Shown: positions 1-8,295, numbered from the stretch's first letter. The stretch is 17,056 nt of DNA from Proteobacteria bacterium UBA6522 (GCA_002434915.1 DJLG01000121.1:1-17056); one strand, 5' to 3'. Numbers and translations: made by a program. The notes: generated by a model not told the origin, from the letters alone.

Positions 1-72
1 CGCACGATTATTTCGCTGGTAGCTCTGGATAATGGCACCACAATCAGTATTTTCAAAAATGACTGTCTATAG
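1..72 (+). CDS. possible C-terminal end of a gene cut by the left edge
   Basis: Frame 1 on the plus strand is open from the first base to a TAG at 70-72, giving about 23 residues that end in KNDCL. The end would lie 18 bases from the stop of the convergent amidohydrolase, a normal gene spacing. A minus-strand frame is equally open over the same bases and 23 codons is short enough to be chance, so this is weak. No function can be assigned. Confidence 0.2.
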   Translation, partial: RTIISLVALDNGTTISIFKNDCL

Positions 73-90
73 CTACTTACAACAATACGT

Positions 91-1392
91 TTAAGGCACT
101 CCGCTTAGTGGTGTTCCAGCGATCCAAACAGAGTGAATTTCTCTAGTCGCACGAATATCCTCAATGGGGTTAGCATCCAAAATAAGCAAATCCGCCCATC
201 TACCAGGCTGCAGCACACCAACATGCTGATCCAGACCCATAGCTGCGGCTGCTCCACTAGTAGCTGCAACAAGAGCCTGAGTCGTTGACATTCCAGCTTC
301 AACCATCATCTCGAGTTCTGTATGTTCAAAGTAACCCTGCCATTGCCCTTGATTGGTACCAGAATCACTTCCCATGGCTATAAGCACACCTGCATCAGAC
401 AGTGTTTTGAGATTCCGGTTTCCTTGAGCCAATCCTTCCTTGTCAGCTTGCCTCTGTGGACTCCTGCTTGTGGCCTGATAATCAGCCCCAGTGACGATGT
501 CGATATCCCCCTGATAAGCACTGACCCTACGCAAGAAAAATGGATCTTCCAAAAAATCTGGTCTTGTTTCATAAACGAATCGTGCTAAGTCTCTTGTTAG
601 GGTAGGAATATAAGGAACGTTCTGCTGAATCATTTTCTCAATCAATAAATTATCGGCCGCCTGGTCTCTGACACTGTGCGCAATAACATCCACACCTGCA
701 TCTAAAAGACCATGCGCATCTTCTAGGTAGTAAAGATGTGATGCAACTCTGAGACCTCGCGAATGAGCCTGGTCAATAAGCGCGCCATACACTTCGGGTG
801 TCATGTCGTTTGGGCCGCCAGTAATATGAATCTTCACAAGATTTGCGCCAGCATTGGCATAGTCATTGACTCGCATTCTTGCTTCTTCTGCCGTACCTAA
901 GTTTTGCAAACTATCCCCTGCAACATAAACCCGAGCACGATCTAAATCTATTTCTTCCTGCTCTTTATTTAAGCTTGCCCCAACTACAAGCTCTTCATCA
1001 GAAAAAACACCAAGTACGACAACAGTGGTAACACCATAGTCAGCATAAAGTCGCAGTTGCTCCGCTAACTTGGTTCTAATGGGTCTATCTGACTGATCTT
1101 CGTTCAAATGACCATGAGCGTTGACAAGACCAGGAAGAATGGTTTTACCAGAAAGGTCTATCCTCTCAGCGTCATCCGGTATATTTACGTCACCTATTGC
1201 ACCTACCATCTCTACCCGGCCATTTCTGATAACTAATACGGATTGCTCATGTGGAGCACGTCCAGTGCCATCAAACAAGCGTGCGCCTATTAAAGCTACG
1301 GAAGCTTCGTCCGAGGTCTGGGCATTCAAACCCTGAAAACAAGATACAAGGATCAATAATGAGCTAGCCAAAGACTTGAGAAATGGATTCAT
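91..1392 (-). CDS. exported metal-dependent amidohydrolase (imidazolonepropionase/prolidase-like)
   Basis: This 433-residue protein is an amidohydrolase-superfamily TIM barrel that most likely hydrolyses a C-N bond in a small cyclic or peptidic substrate in the periplasm; the substrate is unknown. Residues 1-24 form a Sec signal peptide with likely cleavage after LNA. The N-terminal beta-sandwich segment is followed by the metal motif NAHGH (His93, His95), a candidate carbamylated Lys187 in LVKIHI, His219, His239 and the catalytic Asp343 in GSDSG. The C-terminal PGRWADLLILDANP segment closes the sandwich domain, so the protein is full length. This binuclear ligand set is that of the Xaa-Pro dipeptidase/imidazolonepropionase-like group. 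The ATG start is preceded by only a weak GGGA ribosome site. It shares direction with the next two minus-strand genes, but a 184-base gap suggests its own promoter. Confidence 0.88.
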   Translation of the reverse strand: MNPFLKSLASSLLILVSCFQGLNAQTSDEASVALIGARLFDGTGRAPHEQSVLVIRNGRVEMVGAIGDVNIPDDAERIDLSGKTILPGLVNAHGHLNEDQSDRPIRTKLAEQLRLYADYGVTTVVVLGVFSDEELVVGASLNKEQEEIDLDRARVYVAGDSLQNLGTAEEARMRVNDYANAGANLVKIHITGGPNDMTPEVYGALIDQAHSRGLRVASHLYYLEDAHGLLDAGVDVIAHSVRDQAADNLLIEKMIQQNVPYIPTLTRDLARFVYETRPDFLEDPFFLRRVSAYQGDIDIVTGADYQATSRSPQRQADKEGLAQGNRNLKTLSDAGVLIAMGSDSGTNQGQWQGYFEHTELEMMVEAGMSTTQALVAATSGAAAAMGLDQHVGVLQPGRWADLLILDANPIEDIRATREIHSVWIAGTPLSGVP

Positions 1393-1576
1393 CTTATTAA
1401 GTTCCCATAGGTTTATTTTTAATTTTAAGGTAGGTTATGACACATATAGATAATACACCACCTAGGTGTCTCAATAATGCCCTGTAATCAGACTTTTTTA
1501 ATGAAAAACTCATCTCACAGTGCCTCGAAAGCGAATATGGGGTCAAGCTATAATTTTTATACAGACTAAAAATCAT

Positions 1577-2305
1577 TTATTCATTCCATGCCTCTTTAAC
1601 CCATGGAATTGCTTTCGCCAGGTGCTGGCCATACTGAGGAATTTCATAATGACTAACGCCGTCTAAAACAATAAATTCAATTGGCTTACCACTAGATTGC
1701 AATTGATTAACAACAGCTTGACTAGGCCCAAGCGGAATAACTCTGTCTAGCGCACCATGGATTACATATAGCGGTATTTGCCAATCAATAGACCCTGAAT
1801 CAGGTTCCGGCGACCCAGCAATTGGTAGTGCAGCTTTAAAACGATCCTGATGACGTGCCGCAAGATACCAGGTGCCCCTACCTCCCATGCTGTAGCCAGT
1901 AAGGAGAGTCTTGCTTGCATCAATACTATAGAGCTCCATAACGTGATCCAGGAGTTGTATAACATGCTCCTCAGCTTGAAAATTGGCCCAATCATCGGCT
2001 GCACTGTCGGGCGCTATAAAAATAGCTCCTAATTCACGTAGCGCTGGCTCGATCAAAGTCTCAAGCAACCCTCGCCCGTAGAAGGGAGTCACCCTACCAC
2101 CATAATGAAGCGATACTACCAAGGGTACAGCCACCTCACCTGAATAGCCTTGGGGTATAACTAGGGTGTAACGACGGTTTGTGCCTGGCAACAGCATTTC
2201 ATGAAAGCCAGAAGCTGTGATGCCTTCCTCAGCAGTTTCTTGGGCTTGAACAGCACAAAAAACCACTAAAAACTGAACTAACACCATCGCTAACAACGCT
2301 TTCAT
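1577..2305 (-). CDS. exported alpha/beta hydrolase, esterase/PHB-depolymerase-like
   Basis: The protein has 242 residues with a Sec signal peptide (1-21, cleavage after VQA). It is an alpha/beta hydrolase of the prolyl-oligopeptidase/poly(3-hydroxybutyrate) depolymerase-like carboxylesterase type. The nucleophile elbow is GYSMGG with Ser139, the acid is probably Asp187 in HGALDRVIP and the base His219 in DGVSHY, so the triad is complete. An early LVVSLHYGG strand supplies the oxyanion region. It should cleave an ester (or peptide) in the periplasm; the substrate cannot be read from sequence. A good ribosome site (AGGAG on the minus strand at 2313-2317, seven bases before ATG) fixes the start. 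It lies 112 bases downstream of xdhC, with a possible promoter of its own in that gap. Confidence 0.85.
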   Translation of the reverse strand: MKALLAMVLVQFLVVFCAVQAQETAEEGITASGFHEMLLPGTNRRYTLVIPQGYSGEVAVPLVVSLHYGGRVTPFYGRGLLETLIEPALRELGAIFIAPDSAADDWANFQAEEHVIQLLDHVMELYSIDASKTLLTGYSMGGRGTWYLAARHQDRFKAALPIAGSPEPDSGSIDWQIPLYVIHGALDRVIPLGPSQAVVNQLQSSGKPIEFIVLDGVSHYEIPQYGQHLAKAIPWVKEAWNE

Positions 2306-2378
2306 TCCATCTCTCCTATTGCAAGTGAATGACTAAGCCGACTAAAAGCTAGACCGAAAAAACTCTCTTTCTACTTTT

Positions 2379-2387
2379 ATTATCACA
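2379..2387 (-). promoter_or_regulatory. possible extended -10 element for the exported esterase
   Basis: Read on the minus strand the bases are TGTGATAAT, an extended -10 (TGn plus GATAAT, one mismatch to TATAAT), about 74 bases upstream of the esterase ATG. The -35 position (TGCAAC, 16-base spacer) is poor. This is a pattern match only. Confidence 0.3.
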
Positions 2388-2417
2388 AGGTTTTTAGCAT
2401 GTTGCAGATTAAAGAAC

Positions 2418-3458
2418 TCAAACTAATTTTCCAGAAAGAGTCGCGTGTATTTCTGCGAGTAGTGAAAGCGCTATCGATTCGGGATCATTAGCACCAATAT
2501 CGATCCCAACAGGCCCTTTCAAGCGATCACTGAGAGAACCAGATGCTGATCCGAGTGAATCTAAGAGTCGATTTTTCCGGGCAGCAGGTCCTAGCACACC
2601 AACATACTCCACATTGGTCTCGGCTAGTTGTCCCAAATAAATCTGATCAGTTAGCAAATGGTGGCTCATGACAACAACCGCATCATAACTGCCTGGGTCT
2701 AGATCTCGACTCATGTGCTCTGGGTTAATGAGCTCTGTTCGTTCTGCAGACTCAAAAACACCTTTCTCAAGGTAAGCTGGACGATGATCCGCGATGGTTA
2801 CCCTCCATCCCAATTCAGCAGCCATGTTCACTACTGGCAAAGCATCAAGACCAGCTCCAAGGACTAAAATCCGCCGTATAGGCTGCAGTGGGGCATACAA
2901 TACGGTCATCCCACTTTCCTCGGTGCTCAAAACGGCTCTACCGGCCGTATGAGCAGATTGACAACCCGGAACTAAACCCTCAAGCGATTCTGATTCAACT
3001 TCACTTCCATCCCAAACCAGCGTAGTACCAACAGGAGGTGCTCCAGGCTTGCTAATAATAATTGTTGCTACAACGACAGAACCTGGCGTCCCTAAGCGCT
3101 TTACAATCTTAGAAAAAGGCTCGTATCCCTCTTCAGCGATCAGTGGTTGAAGAAATACCCTAATGAGTCCATTACAGCCAACACCAAGACCCCAAAGATC
3201 ATCTGCATCATCTCGCATATCGTAAGTTATAGCAGTTGGTTCATTAGCAATAATCACCTCACTTGCTCGTTCCGCTAAATCTCCCTCCAGACATCCGCCA
3301 CTAACAAGGCCTTGATAATCCAAGTTTGATGCGATGAGTATCCTATGGCCAGCCTTGGTATAGGTTGAACCTTGAGTGTCATAAACGGTCGCAAGCACCA
3401 TTGGCTTGCCGGTAGATTGCCAATGCTCAAACGCTTTTATTAGTCCACTTGCACTCAT
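2418..3458 (-). CDS. xdhC: XdhC/CoxI-family molybdoenzyme maturation factor
   Basis: This 346-residue protein belongs to the XdhC/CoxI family, chaperones that bind molybdenum cofactor and help sulfurate and insert it into xanthine-dehydrogenase-family hydroxylases. The N-terminal XdhC/CoxI domain carries GGCLEGD (54-60) and the GVGCNG motif (92-97, with the conserved Cys95). The C-terminal domain is Rossmann-like, with GAGLDA (201-206), MSHH (264-267) and VGVLGP (286-291). Both domains are complete. A longer frame reaches a TTG at 3503, but the ATG at 3458 puts the start directly before the family's opening helix; neither start has a clear ribosome site. The target enzyme is not encoded here. 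The molybdate transporter genes modBC about 1.5 kb away fit the same pathway, though they are not in an operon with it. Confidence 0.88.
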   Translation of the reverse strand: MSASGLIKAFEHWQSTGKPMVLATVYDTQGSTYTKAGHRILIASNLDYQGLVSGGCLEGDLAERASEVIIANEPTAITYDMRDDADDLWGLGVGCNGLIRVFLQPLIAEEGYEPFSKIVKRLGTPGSVVVATIIISKPGAPPVGTTLVWDGSEVESESLEGLVPGCQSAHTAGRAVLSTEESGMTVLYAPLQPIRRILVLGAGLDALPVVNMAAELGWRVTIADHRPAYLEKGVFESAERTELINPEHMSRDLDPGSYDAVVVMSHHLLTDQIYLGQLAETNVEYVGVLGPAARKNRLLDSLGSASGSLSDRLKGPVGIDIGANDPESIALSLLAEIHATLSGKLV

Positions 3459-3636
3459 AGAATTTATCGTTTTAAAAAAATATATTACGAGTTCACCATA
3501 CAACGGCTACGTCAATCCGGCAAAATCTTATTAGCGTCATAGGATGCGGACAGACTTAACCTTGCACAAGAGCTTGGGCAGATTTAGACTGCCTTGCCCC
3601 ACCAAAATGGAACGCTAACTAGCGCATAGGAGCGAC

Positions 3637-4218
3637 GTGTCCCGTCCAACAAGAAAAGAAGCTGAAGATGCTGTCAAAATACTCCTCAACTGGGTAGGGG
3701 AAGACCCTGACCGTGAAGGGCTTAGGGCTACTCCAGCTCGCGTTGCAAAAGCATATCAAGAATGGTTTTCAGGGTACAAAGACGATCCTATAGATTTTCT
3801 TAGAAGAACCTTCCGCGAAGTGGATGGTTATGACGAGCTAGTTATTCTAAGAGATATTGATTTTGAATCTCACTGTGAACACCACCTAGCGCCTATTATT
3901 GGAAAAGTCCAGGTAGGCTACCTGCCAGATCGAAAGGTTGTTGGCATAAGCAAACTAGCCCGAGTTGTCGAAACATTTGCCAAGAGGATGCAGGTTCAGG
4001 AATCAATGACTGCTCAGATCGCTCATTGCATCAATGACGTACTTAAACCTAAAGGAGTTGGGGTGGTTGTAGAGGGAGTGCATCAGTGCATGACTACGCG
4101 AGGTATTCACAAACCCGGTGTTTCGATGGTCACTAGCCAACTACTTGGAGCTTTCCGCTCAGACCCGAGAACCCGATCAGAGTTTTTAAATATTATCGGA
4201 AGATCTAATTTAAGATAA
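3637..4218 (+). CDS. folE: GTP cyclohydrolase I (type IA)
   Basis: FolE converts GTP to 7,8-dihydroneopterin triphosphate, the first step of tetrahydrofolate (and pterin) synthesis, as a cytosolic homodecamer. The 193 residues cover the catalytic core. Zinc ligands are visible: Cys80 and His83 in SHCEHH and Cys151 in GVHQCM, with the same 71-residue Cys-to-Cys spacing as Cys110/Cys181 of the E. coli enzyme. GISKLARVV (103-111) and the RGIHKPGVSMVTS run are also typical. It lacks the longer N-terminal extension of some homologues, which is common in this family. The start is GTG, supported by AGGAG at 3628-3632. It is transcribed divergently from xdhC and converges on ubiX, so it is probably monocistronic. 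Confidence 0.96.
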   Translation: MSRPTRKEAEDAVKILLNWVGEDPDREGLRATPARVAKAYQEWFSGYKDDPIDFLRRTFREVDGYDELVILRDIDFESHCEHHLAPIIGKVQVGYLPDRKVVGISKLARVVETFAKRMQVQESMTAQIAHCINDVLKPKGVGVVVEGVHQCMTTRGIHKPGVSMVTSQLLGAFRSDPRTRSEFLNIIGRSNLR

Positions 4219-4254
4219 GCATGTTTTTCAAGGGTTACTTATCTAGTACATTCA

Positions 4255-4839
4255 CTATTCTGATTCATTTCCTTTAACACCCTGCCACCGTCTAACAAGA
4301 TCTGAATCTATATCGAAAAGATCTAGAACTCTTCCCACGGTTTGATTAACCATTGCATCAAGGTTTTCAAGTTTTGCGTAAAAAGAGGGTGCTGGAGGAA
4401 AAATAATTCCTCCCATCTCGGTCACTGTTGTCATATTTCTAAGGTGGACTAAATTGAGGGGCGTCTCCCTCACCATTAAGACTAAACGTCTTCTTTCTTT
4501 CAGCACAACATCAGCAGCCCTAGATACAAGATTGTCTGCAAGACCAGTGGCAATAGATGCCAAAGTTTTCATAGAGCAGGGCGCAACAATCATCCCGGCT
4601 GTTCTGTATGAACCACTAGCAATATTTGCACCTATATCTTTATCGGAATGAACAACATCTGCCATAGATTCAAGTTCACTACGGCGCATATTGAGTTCCG
4701 TAGCCACATTAAGAAATCCCGCTCGAGATACTACAAGATGGGTTTCAATACCTTTATTTTTTTTTAGTTCCTCAAGTAAACGGACCCCGTAAACTGAGCC
4801 AGCTGCACCTGTAATCGCTAAGATAATTCTTCTTGACAC
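4255..4839 (-). CDS. ubiX: UbiX-type flavin prenyltransferase
   Basis: UbiX joins a dimethylallyl group to FMN to make prenylated FMN, the cofactor of UbiD-type decarboxylases, including the one in ubiquinone synthesis. The 194 residues have the normal family length. The flavoprotein fold is shown by TGAAGS near the N-terminus (10-15), the IASGSYRT segment (73-80), the hallmark APCSMKTLA (86-94), a DNLVSRAADV helix and the RETPL motif (124-128). The start codon is GTG with AGGA on the minus strand at 4848-4851, eight bases away. It converges on folE (36-base gap) and diverges from modB. No ubiD is present in this window, so the partner must lie elsewhere. Catabolic flavin prenyltransferases look alike, so the ubiquinone role is inferred. 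Confidence 0.92.
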   Translation of the reverse strand: MSRRIILAITGAAGSVYGVRLLEELKKNKGIETHLVVSRAGFLNVATELNMRRSELESMADVVHSDKDIGANIASGSYRTAGMIVAPCSMKTLASIATGLADNLVSRAADVVLKERRRLVLMVRETPLNLVHLRNMTTVTEMGGIIFPPAPSFYAKLENLDAMVNQTVGRVLDLFDIDSDLVRRWQGVKGNESE

Positions 4840-4907
4840 ACTGATAATCCTATTACCTGATTAACGCAGAATACCATGCGGGATTAGAGGGTATAGCAGA
4901 AATTGCG

Positions 4908-4937
4908 TTGACAATATTGTTCATCACTGGCTTTATC
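4908..4937 (+). promoter_or_regulatory. candidate sigma70 promoter of modBC with overlapping short palindrome
   Basis: A perfect -35 hexamer TTGACA (4908-4913) is followed after 18 bases by TTTATC (4932-4937), a poor -10. The predicted transcription start falls at about the modB ATG, which would make the message nearly leaderless. A 10-base palindrome, ACAATATTGT (4911-4920), overlaps the -35 and could bind a repressor. No ModE-type box was recognised. Confidence 0.4.
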
Positions 4938-4942
4938 CAGGG

Positions 4943-5620
4943 ATGGGATCCTTAGAACTTGGGCCAGTTTGGCTTAGCCTTCAGCTGGCAACAGTTACAG
5001 TCATAGTACTATTGCTAGTTGGAACGCCCCTTGCCTGGTGGCTTGCCTATACTCGATCGCGAATCAAACCTGTGATTGAGGCACTGATAGCATTACCTTT
5101 AGTTTTACCACCAACCGTACTTGGGTTTTACTTGCTGATTCTGCTTGGGCCGGCAGGCCCTATAGGGCGTTTCTGGGTACAACTAACTGATTCCGCTCTT
5201 ACATTCTCGTTCTCAGGTCTGGTAATAGCATCCGTCATTTACTCATTTCCCTTTGTAGTACAACCGCTGCAGAACTCATTCCAAGGAGTCGGTCGAGCGC
5301 CCTTAGAAGCGGCGGCAACACTAGGGGCAAAGCCCCTAGACGCGTTCTTTAGTATTGCATCTCCAATGGCCGTAAGAGGCTATATCACTGCCACCATCCT
5401 TGGATTTACTCATACGCTAGGTGAATTTGGCGTAGTGCTAATGGTGGGCGGTAATATTCCTGGGTCTACGCGGGTGATATCAATTGCGATCTATGAACAT
5501 GTGGAAACTTTGTCATATGAACAAGCGCATATACTTTCATTAGGATTACTAATCTTCTCTTTCTCTGTATTGCTAGGAGTCTATATATTTAATCGTCGAC
5601 TTCCATTTAATAGGATCTGA
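4943..5620 (+). CDS. modB: molybdate ABC transporter permease
   Basis: ModB is the inner-membrane channel of the high-affinity molybdate importer. The 225 residues match the family length and contain about five hydrophobic spans. Diagnostic segments are LPLVLPPTVLGFYLL (51-65), the EAA loop that docks the ATPase (EAAATLGAKPLDAFF, 122-136), HTLGEFG (157-163) and GNIPGSTR (170-177). The ATG at 4943 is the only reasonable start: the upstream frame is open to a TAA at 4862-4864 but has no start codon. The ribosome site is poor (CAGGG directly against the ATG). modC begins three bases after the stop. The usual first gene of the operon, modA for the periplasmic binding protein, is absent; a divergent ubiX occupies that side. 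Confidence 0.93.
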   Translation: MGSLELGPVWLSLQLATVTVIVLLLVGTPLAWWLAYTRSRIKPVIEALIALPLVLPPTVLGFYLLILLGPAGPIGRFWVQLTDSALTFSFSGLVIASVIYSFPFVVQPLQNSFQGVGRAPLEAAATLGAKPLDAFFSIASPMAVRGYITATILGFTHTLGEFGVVLMVGGNIPGSTRVISIAIYEHVETLSYEQAHILSLGLLIFSFSVLLGVYIFNRRLPFNRI

Positions 5621-5623
5621 TTC

Positions 5624-6718
5624 GTGGCTAAACTAACAACTCAATCTAACCTATTACTGGATAATTTTTTATTTGATTCCGCAGAAACACTAGAACTAAA
5701 CGGTATAACCGCCATCTTTGGTTCAAGTGGTGCGGGTAAAACTACCCTCTTACGCATTCTTGCAGGGTTAGAGAATCGGGCTACTGGTTTCGTATCCTAT
5801 AAAAATGAGATTTGGCAGGATACGAAAAATGGGGTTTTTATCCCGTCCTATGAAAGAAAAATCGGCTATGTGTTTCAAGATGGTCGACTATTTTCACATT
5901 TAACTGTAGAAGACAATCTTTATTATTCTCTTAAACGGGTCCACAAAGGCCTAAACGAAAAAACAACCATTGGTTTCAGTGAGACCATCAAATCACTGGA
6001 CTTACAACCACTACTTCACCGCTACCCAAACTTCCTGTCTGGTGGAGAACAGCAAAGAGTTGCAATGGGTAGAGCGCTATTGAGAAGTCCTCAGTTACTC
6101 CTGATGGACGAACCTCTTTCTGCCTTAGATTTAAAACGTAAGGCAGAAATTCTTCCATACATAAAGAATGTAGCTAACCAATTCCAAATTCCAATTCTTT
6201 ATGTGACCCATAATATTGATGAAGCAACGCATTTAGCACAAAGAATGGTTTTATTGTCCTCTGGTCGTATCATAGCAAGCGGAGAAATTGGGGAAATTCT
6301 TGAGCGTGCTGATCTCTGGCCTTTAACTGGTCGCCTAGAGGCAGGGGCCCTTCTACAAGCAACAGTTGGCCCTACGAAAAAAGGAATGACACATCTTCTT
6401 GTTGGAGAAGAAACACTAAAAATACCTGCCGTTAGCATTGAACCTAAAACTAAAGCAAGACTGCGAGTGCAAGCAAAAGAGGTGGCAATAGCCACTCAAC
6501 GTCCTTCTCATCTAAGCATCCGTAACATCATGACTGCTCGAGTGTTAAGCATAGAGACTGGGGAATCTATATTTTCAGAGCTTTTACTAGATGTTGGAGG
6601 ACAACATCTACGATCACGAATAACTCGCGAGGCCGTTAAAGAACTGGAACTATGCGAAGGACAACAAGTCTATGCTCTTATAAAAAGCGTTTCTTTTGAA
6701 GGCCGTCTTTTTACCTAA
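5624..6718 (+). CDS. modC: molybdate ABC transporter ATP-binding protein
   Basis: ModC powers molybdate import through ModB. The 364 residues hold an ABC ATPase domain with Walker A GSSGAGKTT (33-41), Q-loop Gln85, signature LSGGEQQR (138-145), Walker B LLLMDEP (158-164) and switch His196 in YVTHNIDEA. A C-terminal molybdate-type TOBE/MOP domain follows (about 298-358, beginning LSIRNIMTARV and ending YALIKSVSFEG), which separates ModC from sulfate or putrescine ATPases. The start is GTG, three bases after the modB stop, with AGGA inside the end of modB eight bases before it, so the pair is translationally close and cotranscribed. The TOBE domain may sense intracellular molybdate, as known in the family. 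Confidence 0.94.
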   Translation: MAKLTTQSNLLLDNFLFDSAETLELNGITAIFGSSGAGKTTLLRILAGLENRATGFVSYKNEIWQDTKNGVFIPSYERKIGYVFQDGRLFSHLTVEDNLYYSLKRVHKGLNEKTTIGFSETIKSLDLQPLLHRYPNFLSGGEQQRVAMGRALLRSPQLLLMDEPLSALDLKRKAEILPYIKNVANQFQIPILYVTHNIDEATHLAQRMVLLSSGRIIASGEIGEILERADLWPLTGRLEAGALLQATVGPTKKGMTHLLVGEETLKIPAVSIEPKTKARLRVQAKEVAIATQRPSHLSIRNIMTARVLSIETGESIFSELLLDVGGQHLRSRITREAVKELELCEGQQVYALIKSVSFEGRLFT

Positions 6719-6750
6719 AAGCAATTATTTACAATAAAAAATCAAGCAAA

Positions 6751-6780
6751 TAAAACCCTTAAATAAGCGTAACGGTTTTA
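6751..6780. terminator. weak inverted repeat between convergent modC and amidohydrolase
   Basis: TAAAACC (6751-6757) and GGTTTTA (6774-6780) form a 7-base inverted repeat around a 16-base loop, located in the 59-base gap and touching the stop codon of the minus-strand gene. It could be a poor bidirectional terminator, but the stem is A/T-rich and the loop long. Confidence 0.2.
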
Positions 6781-7653
6781 ATCAAAGTTATACAAACGAT
6801 CAGGGTTATCAACTAATACTTTTTTCTGAAGATGTTGCTGAGGGAGCAAAAGCGGTATTAGATCAACAAGATCACCATCATTGGGCATGCTTCTAGTTAT
6901 ATTTGGATGAGGCCAATCAGTTCCCCAAAGTATGCGATCCTCTGATACCTCTAGCAGAGCTTGTGCGAATGGTATCGCATCAGTAAATGGTGGTCCCATA
7001 GTAGATATTCTTTCAGCACCACAAATCTTCACCCAGCAATTCTCCCGCTGCGCAGCCTCTAAAAGAAGACTAAACGCAGGCTGATCTAGTCCATCCCCTG
7101 TAGGTACCCGTCCCATGTGATCAATTACATAAGGCACAGGAAGGGAATCCAGAAGCGCTTCAAATTGCAGAAGATCTGCCGCATCAAAATGAAGCACAAC
7201 ATGCCAACCCAACGGCTTAATACGACTTATAATAGTATGGAAAACTCCCATATCTGGGATTCCCCCTAGGTGCTTTACGAAATTAAATCTCACACCACGA
7301 ATTCCACCGATATGAAGACGCTCAAACTGCTCATCTGAAAAAGAATCGTCAACATTAGCCACTCCACGGTATTGACCATCGCTTTGCGCAATCGCATCAA
7401 GAATCACCGAATTATCTGTTCCATGACAACTGGCATTTACAAGTACAGCTCGTTTAAGACCTAGGATCGACTGAAGTTTTTTAAATTGTTCAAGCGGTGC
7501 ATCCGGTGGTGTATAGCTTCGCCCTACTGCATAAGGATATTTATCTGCTGGACCAAAAATGTGGCAGTGTGCATCGCAAGCATTTGCTGGTGGAGAAAAA
7601 ACAGGTTTGCGTGTAGCCCAATCTGGCGCTTTACATATTGGTATGTTTGTCAT
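6778..7653 (-). CDS. amidohydrolase-2 family protein, LigI-like lactonase
   Basis: The 291-residue protein is a metal-independent TIM-barrel hydrolase of the amidohydrolase_2 group, closest in pattern to 2-pyrone-4,6-dicarboxylate lactonase (LigI), which opens a pyrone ring late in lignin-derived protocatechuate and gallate breakdown. Counting from the GTG at 7656, it shows DAHCHIFGP (28-36), GVRFNF with Arg123, IDHMGR (His180, Arg183) and the catalytic Asp247 in WGTDWPHPN. These match the substrate-binding arginines, histidines and general-base aspartate of LigI. No other ring-cleavage gene is nearby, so the true substrate may be another lactone or dicarboxylate. GTG (7656) and ATG (7653) are adjacent possible starts and neither has a clear ribosome site; ATG is preferred. 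It converges on modC and diverges from the Nudix gene. Confidence 0.85.
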   Translation of the reverse strand: MTNIPICKAPDWATRKPVFSPPANACDAHCHIFGPADKYPYAVGRSYTPPDAPLEQFKKLQSILGLKRAVLVNASCHGTDNSVILDAIAQSDGQYRGVANVDDSFSDEQFERLHIGGIRGVRFNFVKHLGGIPDMGVFHTIISRIKPLGWHVVLHFDAADLLQFEALLDSLPVPYVIDHMGRVPTGDGLDQPAFSLLLEAAQRENCWVKICGAERISTMGPPFTDAIPFAQALLEVSEDRILWGTDWPHPNITRSMPNDGDLVDLIPLLLPQQHLQKKVLVDNPDRLYNFD

Positions 7654-7737
7654 CACCGTATGTTAGCGTTTCAGAACTAAAAATTCTGCACATATGCAGT
7701 TAGTATGGCCATTCAAAAAATACGGAAAAATATTTTT

Positions 7738-8292
7738 ATGAGTCAGGCTAGCTACAAATATTGTCCATCCTGCCAAACAAAACTAACAGACCAATCATTG
7801 GGCGGTTTAATTCGTAAGGCATGTCCTCTGGAATCATGTGGCTTCGTCTACTGGGGAAACCCTACACCTGTCGTTGCAGGTATTGTAGAACGCGCCGGTC
7901 AGGTCATTCTCGTGCAAAGCCATGGATGGCCAAAAGACTGGTACGGCCTAGTAACTGGATTTTTAGAGATGGATGAAAAGCCAGAAAATGCGATCGTTCG
8001 TGAAGTCCAAGAAGAAATTGGAATCAAGGCAAATGTTACTAGCTACTTAGGGGCTTATCCTTTCAATCAAATGGGACAAATTATTTTTGCCTTTCACTTA
8101 ACTGGTGAGGCAGGAAAAATTACGCTTTGTGATGAAGAGCTTACGTCCTATAAAGAAGTAGCAATTGAAAAACTCAGGCCATGGGAAAGGGGCACAGGAC
8201 CGGCTGTAAAAGAATGGTTGGCTAGTCGTAGTTTATATCCCCCTAATATAGAGCGAACGTCGACTTCAGTCATAGAAGCAGAAAATAACTAA
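7738..8292 (+). CDS. Nudix hydrolase with N-terminal zinc ribbon
   Basis: This 184-residue cytosolic protein should hydrolyse a nucleoside diphosphate linked to another group, with NADH-pyrophosphatase-like enzymes the nearest architecture. A four-cysteine zinc ribbon opens the protein (Cys9, Cys12, Cys29, Cys34). The Nudix box matches GX5EX7REUXEEXGU exactly from Gly74 to Ile96 (REVQEEIGI at its end). The NADH pyrophosphatase NudC is longer and has an extra N-terminal domain and SQPWPFPxS motif that I do not see, so the substrate is left open. A frame 11 codons longer begins at 7705, but the ATG at 7738 places the ribbon near the N-terminus as in relatives; neither start has a strong ribosome site. 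A hairpin follows before the next plus-strand gene. Confidence 0.87.
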   Translation: MSQASYKYCPSCQTKLTDQSLGGLIRKACPLESCGFVYWGNPTPVVAGIVERAGQVILVQSHGWPKDWYGLVTGFLEMDEKPENAIVREVQEEIGIKANVTSYLGAYPFNQMGQIIFAFHLTGEAGKITLCDEELTSYKEVAIEKLRPWERGTGPAVKEWLASRSLYPPNIERTSTSVIEAENN

Positions 8293-8295
8293 AAT

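Noticed and set aside
1459..1468. Perfect 10-base palindrome CACCTAGGTG upstream of the amidohydrolase gene
   Set aside because: About 17 ten-base palindromes are expected by chance in a window this size, and no regulator or convincing promoter is linked to it.
3613..3624. CGCTA/TAGCG dyad just before the folE ribosome site
   Set aside because: Arms of five bases are too short to be significant alone; no known folE regulator site was recognised.
4243..6718. ubiX, modBC and xdhC as a new molybdenum-flavin system
   Set aside because: Strand changes separate the genes, each belongs to a well-known family, and no shared enzyme links prenyl-FMN with molybdenum cofactor here.
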